Shown: one piece after another, positions 33,394 to 40,346 of the stretch | Layout: each line of letters opens with the position of its first letter | Numbering within the stretch: position 1 is the first letter of the stretch | Origin: an uncultured Sterolibacterium sp. | Lineage (GTDB): Bacteria; Pseudomonadota; Gammaproteobacteria; Burkholderiales; Rhodocyclaceae | Reading direction: 5' to 3' | DNA: 40,346 nt | Assembly: GCA_903904605.1 (NCBI GenBank) | Contig: CAIVDC010000054.1 | Span: 1 to 40,346 of the forward strand | Translations under genes and position numbers: made by a program | The notes under the pieces: generated by a model | What the model was told of the DNA's origin: nothing | Databases searched by the model: none | What the model saw: only the letters and a program-made list of their open reading frames with translations

Positions 33394-34236
33394 TTATGAC
33401 GGTTGTTTTTTACGCTGCCGTTCCCTCGCCAATGCCAAGGATATGGCTTGCCTTGATAGGCCTCCCAGTCGCCGGCCGATCTCTGCCTGGTTAACAACAC
33501 CCTTGGCCTGTAAGGCTTCGACCATCTCAAGGGTCGACATGCAAACTATCTTGTAAGCCGCTTTGCGTATTGCGGTCCGATCTTCGTCGGTGTGAATCCC
33601 GTAGCACTGGTTCATCCATTCCCGCGTCATGTCGCGAATTACTTCCTCGAATCCATCCCTACGGTACATGTCGTTTTGATAGCGCCGACGGGCTTCAATG
33701 GAGCGACGAGGATTGTGCTCTAAGCATAGTTTTCTACTCGGCTTCAGAGGTCCCTTAGGCAACTCCGCAATTTCAGTCTCGCCTTGTGGTCCGAGTCCAT
33801 TAAACCTCTTTCGGCCGACCACGAACGGTGATTTGGTGGTGAGCCATTCGTCATCAATCAAATTCTGCTCGATCACATCCACTAGCATTTCGGCCGCTTC
33901 AGGCGATTCGATTCCGCGGTCTTGTAGCGTTCTATGATCAAAGCCGCGTGCGTACCCAAACAGCAACTCGCCATACAGGATGAGCTTCTTTTCTCGCTCT
34001 GCCGCGCGAATTTCTTCGAGTCGACATTTTGCGATCGCCAAGGTCTGTGGGCTACGTACAGGCCGTTCAACTTCCAGGAACTTTCCCCGCTTTTTAATGA
34101 AGATCCTGTCGTTCGTTGTATGCGCTTCGGTTTTTCGCCAGCAAAGGGCACAAAAACCAAACGACGGGTCGAACGGCGACGGTGTTCGCTGTCGGTTCCT
34201 TTTAACCTCGCCTGCTCGATCATCATAGACTTTCAT
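33394..34236 (-). CDS. hypothetical zinc-finger / helix-turn-helix protein of an integrative element
   Basis: A 280-residue protein of unknown function. It has a split Cys/His zinc-site candidate, Cys29-x2-Cys32 (FCALCW) and Cys171-x2-His174 (KLCLEH), around a central helical region. The C-terminal segment (about 249-269, NQAEIGRRLGGLSRQAISLAL) is a clear helix-turn-helix, suggesting DNA binding. The basic tail supports this. The ATG at 34236 was chosen; an earlier in-frame start lies at 34275. It is the first gene after tRNA-Leu, a place normally held by an integrase, but it shows no integrase motifs. Confidence 0.65.
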   Translation of the reverse strand: MKVYDDRAGEVKRNRQRTPSPFDPSFGFCALCWRKTEAHTTNDRIFIKKRGKFLEVERPVRSPQTLAIAKCRLEEIRAAEREKKLILYGELLFGYARGFDHRTLQDRGIESPEAAEMLVDVIEQNLIDDEWLTTKSPFVVGRKRFNGLGPQGETEIAELPKGPLKPSRKLCLEHNPRRSIEARRRYQNDMYRRDGFEEVIRDMTREWMNQCYGIHTDEDRTAIRKAAYKIVCMSTLEMVEALQAKGVVNQAEIGRRLGGLSRQAISLALARERQRKKQPS

Positions 34237-34357
34237 ATTCAAAATAGTATATCTGCCCCTTAAAGCCGCGTCCACAATATTCTAAAAAATTGGCAAATCG
34301 AAGGTAATAATGCTTGCTACGATCATCAAATACATTTTAAATCTTGTGTGATAGCAA

Positions 34358-34708
34358 ATGACGAATTTGGACCTGATTCAGTTGCGATTTCCAAATCGCG
34401 CGCTCCTTACTTTAGCCGAGGCATGCCAGTTGCTTGGTATCAGCTCGGCAACCGGCAGGAATCAGATTTGTGAATCGAGAAAGGCGGTAGAAGAGAGGAC
34501 TAGAAACGTTTCAATCTTCCCGGTTCAATTTCTTTCGGTCAATGACAGAACTTATGTGTCAGTTGTTGTACTGTCGAATTACTTGGACTACTTGGGCACT
34601 GTAAGCATACAGGCCGAAGGGAAGGTTACGCGTCGACCGGGACGACCCTCAAAAGCTGAAAAGGCAGCACGACTGCAAGGCGGTAACCGCAGAAACGCGT
34701 GGTCCTAG
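34358..34708 (+). CDS. small DNA-binding-type protein, HTH
   Basis: A 116-residue protein with a probable helix-turn-helix (LLTLAEACQLLGISSATGRNQ, about 16-36) like excisionase or plasmid-partition regulators, and a basic tail (RRPGRPSKAEKAARLQ) that suggests nucleic-acid contact. The TAG stop is directly followed by the ATG of the next gene, so both are translationally coupled. A promoter-like pair TTGCTA (34314-34319) and TTAAAT (34337-34342), 17 bp apart, lies upstream. Named family not recognised. Confidence 0.6.
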   Translation: MTNLDLIQLRFPNRALLTLAEACQLLGISSATGRNQICESRKAVEERTRNVSIFPVQFLSVNDRTYVSVVVLSNYLDYLGTVSIQAEGKVTRRPGRPSKAEKAARLQGGNRRNAWS

Positions 34709-35530
34709 ATGGCGCGCGAGTCACGGATCGCCCACCCGCCCGGGGCAATCTTCGTCATGTTATATCGGTGGGCAATAGACCACATCGGCGAGGCGGGGTC
34801 TGCCGTGTTGTCGACCGTGGAGTTTTGGGATCGTGCGCACGATCAGGGAGGTGAGTGGCTAGGACGAACCCGTGATGACATTGTTCACCATTTGCAAGGG
34901 ATTGTTGGCCGGGATCGCGTCCACCATAGTCTGGACGAGCTTGTGAAACGCGGCTGGATCCAGCGGCGGGAGTTTCGTATTAATTGTGGGAATAATTTTA
35001 CGATCCGGCATGATCTGCGGCTGGTGCCTGACACGATCAATCAATTTCTGAGCGGGCTGTATTCAACATTTCAGAAGCCCGGAGTTCCTGAAACCAGGAA
35101 ACCAGAGTTCCTAAGTTCGGGTCACCAGTATCAGCGCCCCACCAATAAGAGAAAGAAATTAGATAAAGAAGTACACCACCACCCAAATGGCGGCAATCAT
35201 TGGCAAGATGAGTGGAACGCCGCTCTTGAATTTGAGGTGGACACAGAGCGTAGGCAGCGCCCGATCGTCAATCTTGCAGGGTTCAAGCAAGTAATCCGCG
35301 CTCGATATATATATGTTGGAGGGCCAGACGCTGACGTTCTTGCAGAAATGGAGAGCCAACAAGTTGCAGCTGATCAGGTCGTCGCTACCCGCGATGAAAG
35401 GGACGCCGCGGAGCTTCAAGCGGTACTGGAGGCTCGCAGTAGTGGAGTCAGGCCGCCAACAGCTTCTGTTATTGGAAGAGCACTTGCACGCTTGGCCGCA
35501 TCACGTACTCATGCCAGCGCGCCTGAATAG
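34709..35530 (+). CDS. hypothetical winged-helix protein, possibly replication-related
   Basis: A 273-residue protein starting at the base after the preceding stop codon. The N-terminal part (about 1-110) looks like a winged-helix domain (WLGRTRDDIVHHLQGIVGRDRVHHSLDELVKRGWIQRREFRI), as in plasmid or phage replication initiators and regulators. A low-complexity linker rich in Lys and His (about 145-165) and an acidic/Ala-rich C-terminal region follow. No catalytic motifs are seen. Replication role is inferred from the domain type and island location. Confidence 0.55.
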   Translation: MARESRIAHPPGAIFVMLYRWAIDHIGEAGSAVLSTVEFWDRAHDQGGEWLGRTRDDIVHHLQGIVGRDRVHHSLDELVKRGWIQRREFRINCGNNFTIRHDLRLVPDTINQFLSGLYSTFQKPGVPETRKPEFLSSGHQYQRPTNKRKKLDKEVHHHPNGGNHWQDEWNAALEFEVDTERRQRPIVNLAGFKQVIRARYIYVGGPDADVLAEMESQQVAADQVVATRDERDAAELQAVLEARSSGVRPPTASVIGRALARLAASRTHASAPE

Positions 35531-35689
35531 TGAAGCTACTGATGCCTCAATGCACAATAATTGTCGCTCGTCAGCCTAGATCGGTCTGTGGTGCGCTTTC
35601 TTTGGAATGGCAATGGTAGGGGGTAGGGCTTCGCCGAAAACTGCGTTAAACGGGCGATTTTAGAAAGCTTTGACTAGGGGCTGTGGACA

Positions 35690-36079
35690 TTATGCGAGCC
35701 AGATGAAGGCTGCGGTGATTGAAATAAACGCCTCGAAGCGAATGGCGAGTTTGTCATAGCGAGTGGCGATGCGACGAAACTGTTTGATTCTGGCAAAGAA
35801 CCGTTCAATGAGATTTCGACTTCTGTAATGATAGACATCATAGTCACGGGACTCCTTGCGGTTGGCCCTAGGCGGAATAACGGCCTTGGCGCCCAATTCG
35901 CGGATAACCGCCAGGAGACTGGCTGCGTCAAAGGCTTTGTCCGCAAGGACTGCGCCGACGTGCTCCATTCCCTCAAGCAGATTCGTTGCCTCAGTGATGT
36001 CATGTCGCTCGCCTCCGGTGAGACGAAATCTCCCCAGATTGCCCAGACCATCCACGGCGGCGTGAATCTTGGTACTCAA
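35690..36079 (-). pseudogene. IS5-family transposase OrfB part
   Basis: The C-terminal half, 129 codons, beginning near LSTKIHAAVDG. It has the second catalytic Asp in LADKAFDA and the Glu in RNLIERFFARIKQFRRIATRYDK, completing the DDE triad. It lies in the -1 frame from OrfA and would need frameshifting; the TAA at 36106-36104 blocks this. Independent initiation at the TTG in TTGA is possible but would lack the first Asp. Confidence 0.8.
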
Positions 36080-36453
36080 TCCCCCACGAGAACGACCAAT
36101 ACCTTATTGTCCCTTTTTTTTGACGCGCCGGCCGAGTGCTGGTGCGCACGGACGATTGTGCTGTCAAGGAACACTTCTTCGAAATCGGCATCCTGTGACA
36201 GCGTGGCAAATATCTTCTGCCAGACACCTTTGTCAGCCCAGCGCGAGAAGCGCCGGAACGCGGTATTCCAAGGCCCGAACCCGATCGGAAGATCACGCCA
36301 CGGTGCGCCTGTTCGTGCCATCCATAGCACTGCTTCAACGAACAGGCGGTTGTCGGCGCCAGTCCGTCCGCGGTCTCCGTGCTTCTCTTGGATGAGTCCT
36401 TCAATTCGCACCCATTGGTCATCTCGTAGCAACAATCTTGGCATCCTGATCAT
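36076..36453 (-). pseudogene. IS5-family transposase OrfA part
   Basis: The N-terminal 125 codons of the transposase (MIRMPRLLLRDD, then WMARTGAPWRDLP and FRRFSRWADKGVW, and the first catalytic Asp in LDSTIVRAHQH). It ends in a TGA at 36078-36076, four bases overlapping the first codon (TTG) of OrfB. Upstream, a run of eight A residues (minus strand, 36121-36114) is a typical -1 slippery site, but in the -1 frame a TAA (36106-36104) stops translation before OrfB. The fused product can therefore not be made. Confidence 0.75.
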
Positions 36454-36583
36454 GAAGATTTTGGCTGTTCTCGCCCTGGTGTGCGGCGCAATGTCCGTCC
36501 AAGCCGCTGAAACCGACTTGATCGGCACTTATGCTGTCAAGGAGAAGGGCGTAATGAAGGAGTTTTTGAAGGTTTCCAGGTGA
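36452..36583 (+). pseudogene. N-terminal fragment of an exported protein
   Basis: A 43-codon reading frame that starts MKILAVLALVCGAMSVQA, a textbook signal peptide with Ala-x-Ala cleavage, and then runs ETDLIGTYAVKEKG before a TGA. The start lies back to back with the transposase ATG, and the TGA overlaps the GTG start of the next gene. The mature part is only about 24 residues, so this is probably a truncated gene left by rearrangement. Confidence 0.45.
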
Positions 36584-37320
36584 AACAAGCTAAATCGTCT
36601 GCCGAACCACGCAAATTAAGACCTATGTTGGAGGCTGCCGTAAAGGCGCGGGATGTATTGGGCGCCCTCGCGATGAAGGCGAACGTCCGTTTCGACGAGG
36701 CGGCGGTGATCGGGGCCGGGTTGTGCTTGACGATTCAAGAGCTTTTCGCTTCGGTCATTCTTCTGACCGACCACGGCCTCGCATCGCATGCGCCGGCTCA
36801 TGTCCGCACTATGCTGGAAGCCTTGGCCGACGTTCGCAATCTAGCGAACGACCCAGCGTACTTCGAGCAGATGAAGTTTGACGACGCGAGGAGCAACCTG
36901 AAGCTGTTCGAGGGCTACTCGGCGATAGCCGGCATGCCCCAGGACGCCATCGATACCTTGAAGAAATGGACTGCGAAGACGCAACCAATTTTCGACGCCG
37001 GCAAGATGGCGGGCTACAATAAAGTGCAGATCGACCAGAAACTGAAGATGGCCGGCCTCGAACAGGAGTATGTCAGCTACGGCTTTCTATGCGGGTTCAC
37101 GCACAACCAGCTGACCGCGATCATTGCGAGGCACGGCAAGCATGAATTGCGGTACCTGCACGAGCCGCCGTACGAGACGATGGTTGGAGTCTTAGGGCTT
37201 GGTATGTCGATCGCTGGCAAAGCAATCCAGAAGCTGCCGTCGTTCTCTGACCTGCCCGAAGCCGACGTCAACGCCGTGTTGGACAAAGTCGAGGCTGATT
37301 GGGAAGCGGCTCGCGCTTGA
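36580..37320 (+). CDS. DUF5677-like hypothetical protein
   Basis: A 246-residue mainly helical protein beginning with GTG at 36580 in a GTGA overlap. The segment HAPAHVRTMLEALADVRNLANDP resembles DUF5677, whose members are linked by context to mobile DNA; the assignment is tentative. No nuclease or toxin motif is obvious. Its base composition is closer to the core than that of the first island genes. A stop follows at 37318-37320 with no clear terminator. Confidence 0.55.
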   Translation: MKQAKSSAEPRKLRPMLEAAVKARDVLGALAMKANVRFDEAAVIGAGLCLTIQELFASVILLTDHGLASHAPAHVRTMLEALADVRNLANDPAYFEQMKFDDARSNLKLFEGYSAIAGMPQDAIDTLKKWTAKTQPIFDAGKMAGYNKVQIDQKLKMAGLEQEYVSYGFLCGFTHNQLTAIIARHGKHELRYLHEPPYETMVGVLGLGMSIAGKAIQKLPSFSDLPEADVNAVLDKVEADWEAARA

Positions 37321-37325
37321 GTTGG

Positions 37326-38022
37326 CTATAGAAAGCGAGACGCGAGTTGGATCATCTCTCGCGTATCTGATGGACTGGAATGGTCGATCATTGAAATCTT
37401 CTTCCCGATGCCGTTCAGCGACGTACCCACGACGACGCCCTCCGAGTCATCCAAATTGATCCAGTAGCGATCGTGAAATTCGTTCGAGACGCTGTTCCTT
37501 GATCTGGATTGCAGGAACCACCTTCTGGAAGACAGCGTGCACTGTGGGACGCTTGCGCGCTCGATTGCCACTTGTGATCAGCGTAACTTTTTCAAGTTGA
37601 CTCGACATCGACGACACGATCTTCTTAAGAAGTTGCAAGCACGCCGGGTCGTCGTCATAGAAGAACGCGTCGATGATAAGCAGGTGCTTGACCCCATCCA
37701 ACTTCTTCATGATGCCCAGAACGATGGGCTCGATTTCGTCGGTTCTGAAGCCTGGAGGCGTGATCGCATCACAGGTCATGAAGTTGTAGAACAGCGACGA
37801 CAAGCCGCGCTCAATGACGTACTGCTGGATGTCCGCACGAAGGGCATCCAGCGACAAGCGGTAGACGCCGAAATCACGGCTCAGTTCGCTTTCATGAAAC
37901 CGCTTGAAGAAGTGGCTTATGTCCTCGTACTCGGCGACCCGTTCACAGAGCTGCAGACCATCAAGGAGGCGATAGCCGAGGCCTTCCACCGTCTGTACCG
38001 CCAGCGCAATTTGATTCTTCAT
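37326..38022 (-). pseudogene. phospholipase-D-like protein, disrupted by a frameshift
   Basis: The first frame (38022-37447) gives 191 residues including LLIIDAFFYDDDP, a strand-loop common at the beginning of PLD-like domains, and ends at a TGA soon after the C-terminal motif should start. A +1 shift at about 37470-37494 continues in frame as VSNEFHDRYWI, GVVVGTSLNGIGKK and on to a TAG at 37328. H-x-R followed by G-T-S-x-N is a variant of the HKD-type motif (Arg for Lys). One extra base near CAGCGTC would account for it: without it the protein reads IKEQVSNEFHDRYW. Either a real mutation or a sequencing error. The start at 38022 is not supported by a clear ribosome-binding site. Confidence 0.6.
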
Positions 38023-38236
38023 GGGGGCCGGCTGGATAGCGTGAGCCTCACGGCTAGCCTTCGCACAGTTGCCAAACTGGCGGGCGCTGGCATGGGCCGT
38101 ATCACGCATGGGCAATATGTTCAGTCCCTGCGGCCGCTAGAGTTGGTGGCGCGTGCAGACATGTCGATAGCCCTTATTAGCAAGGAAACGGCGTTGTCTT
38201 GTGTTGACTTGCTTGAACCGAGCTAACGATTAGCTT

Positions 38237-38890
38237 TCAATCAAGAGAATCCCAGTCAGTGACGTGATAACTGGGCAGCGGATCCATAATTCCCCAAACC
38301 CGCTTAATCCCTGCCGCCGCAAGCTCTGTCACTTCGAGCATCGGGCCGGCGATGGTGACTTGTTCGTTGCTTCGGGCGTTCTCAACAGTGACCGTGGCCT
38401 GACCAGTTTCAAAGTCGCGCTCAACAGAGACAGAAAACCGTTCCCGTTTAGGCAGCGCGCGCGGACGGTCAAGCACTCGTCCGGAGAGCTTCTGGAGCAC
38501 CGACAAAACATGTTTGTTGGCCAGGCCGGCAAACGGTTGGCGAGGAAACTCACACCCGGTCTCCTCTGCAACAAATAGGGCAATAGCGGCAGACCGACTT
38601 ATGCCGGCGCGGCAGTGAACCACAAGCGCGATCTGTCGTGCTTCGCCGTGCAATGCACGGACGAACTTGAGGACCTGTTGCGCATGCTGCTCGTTGAACA
38701 GGGTCCATGAGCTTGTCGTTTCGTGCCCTGGATCCACATCGTGGAAGACAAGCCGGAGAATTGCGGACTCCGGGCACAACAACGCCGCTGGCCCGGCTTC
38801 AGGCTCGGTTATTGAGATAACGGCCAAATCACCTCTGTCCAGCAAAGCTTCCGCCTTCATTCGGGAAATAAAATCGACGGAGTGAATCAC
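38237..38890 (-). CDS. cysteine-based protein tyrosine / dual-specificity phosphatase-like protein
   Basis: A 217-residue protein with the P-loop HCRAGISRS (Cys93 nucleophile, Arg99 phosphate binder). An Asp/Glu-rich loop (HDVDPGHE, 50-57) may provide the general acid. The C-terminal third (150-217) is not typical of phosphatases and may be a separate domain. The start is GTG at 38890, with AGAGG nine bases upstream and an in-frame TAA between, so it is certain. It is 37 bp downstream of the VbhA-like antitoxin gene and probably in one transcript with it. Confidence 0.75.
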   Translation of the reverse strand: MIHSVDFISRMKAEALLDRGDLAVISITEPEAGPAALLCPESAILRLVFHDVDPGHETTSSWTLFNEQHAQQVLKFVRALHGEARQIALVVHCRAGISRSAAIALFVAEETGCEFPRQPFAGLANKHVLSVLQKLSGRVLDRPRALPKRERFSVSVERDFETGQATVTVENARSNEQVTIAGPMLEVTELAAAGIKRVWGIMDPLPSYHVTDWDSLD

Positions 38891-38927
38891 GGCGCATTAC
38901 CTCTCTATAGAGTCGATTTGACCAACG

Positions 38928-39113
38928 CTAATATCGCTTGAGAATGTTCTTCAGGGATATTTCACCATTGATATACTTGGCTGAAATTGCTTCAACATCT
39001 TCGCCTAAAATAAATCCCTCCATCCGCACAGAAACTCGTGCTGTATTGATGTGGCCGGCCCGAGCAATTCGTTCTGCTTCAGTGATTCTTTTTTTCGTCG
39101 TCACTTGACTCAT
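38928..39113 (-). CDS. VbhA-like antitoxin (Fic-inhibitor type)
   Basis: A 61-residue helical protein. The pattern RIARAGHINTARVSVRMEGFILGEDVEAISAKYINGEISLKNIL follows the VbhA-type antitoxin consensus (SVRxEGF, then YxxGEI). VbhA-like antitoxins normally precede a Fic-domain AMP transferase and block its active site with an S/TxxxE(G/N) helix; here SVRMEG supplies that helix. No Fic gene follows; a phosphatase gene does. An AAGGAA ribosome-binding site is 6 bases from the ATG. Confidence 0.7.
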   Translation of the reverse strand: MSQVTTKKRITEAERIARAGHINTARVSVRMEGFILGEDVEAISAKYINGEISLKNILKRY

Positions 39114-39198
39114 GATAATTTCCTTGTCTGGGGTTGTAAGCCCAAATCCACGAAACTTTCAGAATGCGTAGTCAGCCGGGTTAATCGTCATGTCTCCC

Positions 39199-39615
39199 TC
39201 AGACTTTCCACGGATTGATGACTGATACCCCGGCCGCCTCATAGGGGGCCGCGTCACGCGATGCCACGATGAATCCCCGTGAGGATGCGATCGCGGCGAT
39301 ATAGCCATCCGGTGTGGGGAATCCTCGTCCGCCAGTCTTGGCCTTCACCGCCAACTCGGCATAGCGCCGTGCTGCATCGATATCGAATGGCAGCACCCGA
39401 TCCCTGAACAGCCCTATCAAACCGTCAAGAGCTTGTTCCAGCATGTTCTTGCGCTTACCGGCCGGTAGTGCTGCGATGCCAAATAACAGCTCGGCCAGCG
39501 TCACGCTGGACAGATAGAGTGTCTCGGCGGCTTGATCGTTCAGCCAAGCCCGCACGGACGGATGCGGTTCGGGCTTCATCGCTTCGGAAACGACGTTGGT
39601 ATCGAGGACGATCAT
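39199..39615 (-). CDS. PIN-domain toxin, VapC/FitB-type
   Basis: A 138-residue PIN-domain ribonuclease. Acidic catalytic residues are visible: Asp5 (LDTNVVSE), Glu42 (LAELLFG), Asp103 (TPDGYIAAIA) and Asp121 (ASRDAAPYE). It cleaves RNA when free of its antitoxin. The start overlaps the FitA-like antitoxin gene by 4 bp, which ties their translation. Confidence 0.93.
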   Translation of the reverse strand: MIVLDTNVVSEAMKPEPHPSVRAWLNDQAAETLYLSSVTLAELLFGIAALPAGKRKNMLEQALDGLIGLFRDRVLPFDIDAARRYAELAVKAKTGGRGFPTPDGYIAAIASSRGFIVASRDAAPYEAAGVSVINPWKV

Positions 39616-39866
39616 TCAAACCTCAGCGGCTCGGCCGGCGTCTTGTCTCTGACTTGGTTGAAGATCTCGAAATCCTCGTTGGTCAAACCTATTTTGCGGC
39701 CCAATGCTACGAGGGCGTCACCTATGCGAACACGCGCCTCTGGTTTGACCGCGCTCGCCAGTATCTCGCGGACCTCGGCTTCAGTACTGTGACCATGCAA
39801 AGCGGCCTGGACCCGTAACGCGCGATGCACCTCGTCAGGTAGATTGCGGACTGTCAGCATTGCCAT
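39612..39866 (-). CDS. ribbon-helix-helix antitoxin, FitA/VapB-type
   Basis: An 84-residue antitoxin with an N-terminal RHH DNA-binding domain (MLTVRNLPDEVHRALRVQAALHGHSTEAEVREIL) and a C-terminal arm that would wrap the toxin. GAGGTGAT precedes the ATG. The complex usually binds its own promoter, here 39901-39929. Confidence 0.93.
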   Translation of the reverse strand: MAMLTVRNLPDEVHRALRVQAALHGHSTEAEVREILASAVKPEARVRIGDALVALGRKIGLTNEDFEIFNQVRDKTPAEPLRFE

Positions 39867-39900
39867 AACATCACCTCATCACATTGCAATCAACGCATTC

Positions 39901-39929
39901 ATTATAGTTAATTGTATGCATTGCCGCAA
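39901..39929 (-). promoter_or_regulatory. promoter of the fitAB/vapBC operon
   Basis: On the minus strand TTGCGG (39929-39924), 17 bp spacer, TATAAT (39906-39901): an almost consensus sigma70 promoter 35 bp before the antitoxin ATG. The region is AT-rich and contains ATTGCAAT-like and ATGCAT dyads suitable for RHH antitoxin binding. Confidence 0.7.
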
Positions 39930-40346
39930 GAGGCATCCGCCATGTCGGAAAACAACTGCTTGGCGTCACCCGCACCAGTGCTGGCTTTGAGCACAGGCCG
40001 GAAATATCGGCGGTTCCAGCTTACATCCCCGATATTGGATAACCGCGTTCGTAAGTTTTGCAGCAAAAGTCACAAGCAACCATTTTGCAAGGCGATCCCA
40101 GGCTGTCGCAGTGCCACCTCTCAGCACAATGAGGCTCACCTTTCCCTTACTCCTAGAACAATGGCGCTCACTTTGCCTCTGGTCGCAGGGTGCCGAACCA
40201 CGGTTCTAGAGCCGATTCAAGAACAATGAAGCTCACTTTTCCCCGTTCCAGGGGTTCCACGGCCACCGCCCAGTCGATCTCGGGCCACCGATCCCTTGAA
40301 CCTACCGCTCAGCACAATGAGGCTCACCTTTCCCTTACTCCTAGAA
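39930..40346. repeat. gene-free block with dispersed repeats, resembling a transposon terminus
   Basis: About 415 bp without a convincing gene. A core of about 20 bp, CAATGRNGCTCACYTT, occurs four times at 40127-40146, 40159-40177, 40224-40243 and 40315-40334, all in the same orientation. An exact 39-bp direct repeat covers 40120-40158 and 40308-40346 and runs into the window edge. Multiple same-direction terminal repeats at one end are known for IS21-type elements, so a transposase may lie just beyond the window. This is inferred. Confidence 0.5.

Larger units (their letters stand above)
35677..36453 (-). mobile_element. IS5-family (IS427-like) insertion sequence, decayed
   Basis: About 780 bp with a two-frame transposase on the minus strand. 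The left outer end is likely GGGGCTGTGGACAT at 35677, abutting CTAG, the YTAR-type target of this family. No matching inverted repeat was found on the right near the orfA start, so the right end is missing or too divergent to see. A nonsense codon between the two frames suggests an inactive copy. The boundaries are approximate. Confidence 0.7.

Noticed and set aside
36480..36510. Right inverted repeat of the IS5-family element (AATGTCC shared with the left end)
   Set aside because: Only seven bases match, the tip differs, and the sequence is explained as coding for a signal peptide.
37537..38226. A plus-strand open frame of 229 codons over the PLD-like gene
   Set aside because: The minus-strand frame has recognisable PLD-like motifs; this frame has none. 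Slightly uncertain because the minus frame is broken.
39912..40229. A plus-strand open frame of 105 codons near the right edge
   Set aside because: It crosses the repeat block, has no ribosome-binding site and no recognisable domain.
40120..40346. CRISPR array
   Set aside because: Repeat units are imperfect and unequally spaced (32, 65, 91 bp), with no uniform spacers and no cas genes.

Overview
The window looks like chromosomal DNA of a GC-rich betaproteobacterium, probably Rhodocyclales/Azoarcus-like. This is inferred from the house-keeping gene order (ilvE, zf-CHCC zinc-ribbon gene, waaF; queA-tgt-yajC-secD-secF; purB plus a DUF2322-like gene) and from aromatic-acid genes typical of that group. 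About 33 kb is well-packed core or catabolic sequence. The last 7 kb, immediately after a tRNA-Leu gene, is visibly AT-richer and mosaic.

Layout. 1-3.1 kb: 5' part of a DEAD-box RNA helicase gene, an alpha/beta hydrolase, a small lipoprotein and a MarR regulator. 3.1-5.4 kb: a natural fusion of a flavin monooxygenase and an Old Yellow Enzyme (2-aminobenzoyl-CoA or salicylyl-CoA type), co-directional with marR; a palindrome overlaps its TATAAT box. 5.5-7.5 kb: a UgpB-like binding protein and a UgpQ-like phosphodiesterase. 7.6-10.2 kb: alaS. 10.2-17.9 kb: a second aromatic-acid block with a metal-dependent decarboxylase/amidohydrolase divergent from an MFS transporter, then a UbiD decarboxylase operon with a complete NitT/TauT-type ABC importer, divergent from an IclR regulator. 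17.9-21.9 kb: phosphomannomutase/phosphoglucomutase, SnoaL-like protein, waaF, zinc-ribbon protein, ilvE. 22-26 kb: NUDIX, mnmA, GST, purB, DUF2322-like. 26.1-27.6 kb: two cytochromes c. 27.7-33.1 kb: secF, secD, yajC, tgt, queA.

33.2-40.3 kb: tRNA-Leu(CAA) followed by an apparent genomic island. It holds a zinc-finger/HTH protein, a coupled pair of DNA-binding-type genes, a decayed IS5-family element, a signal-peptide gene fragment overlapping a DUF5677-like gene, and a minus-strand cluster: a VbhA-type antitoxin with no Fic toxin, a cysteine phosphatase, and a frameshifted phospholipase-D-like protein. A FitAB/VapBC-type toxin-antitoxin pair and a block of dispersed repeats resembling the multiple terminal repeats of a transposon end follow. 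No integrase is visible in the island part shown.

How the genes work together. The two catabolic blocks suggest uptake of an aromatic or related carboxylic acid, decarboxylation by a prFMN-dependent UbiD enzyme, and aryl-CoA hydroxylation/reduction elsewhere. The substrates are not determined by the sequence. The most unusual signals are the lack of any standard start codon for full-length waaF (ATT in the expected place) and the VbhA/phosphatase/PLD-like cluster in the island.
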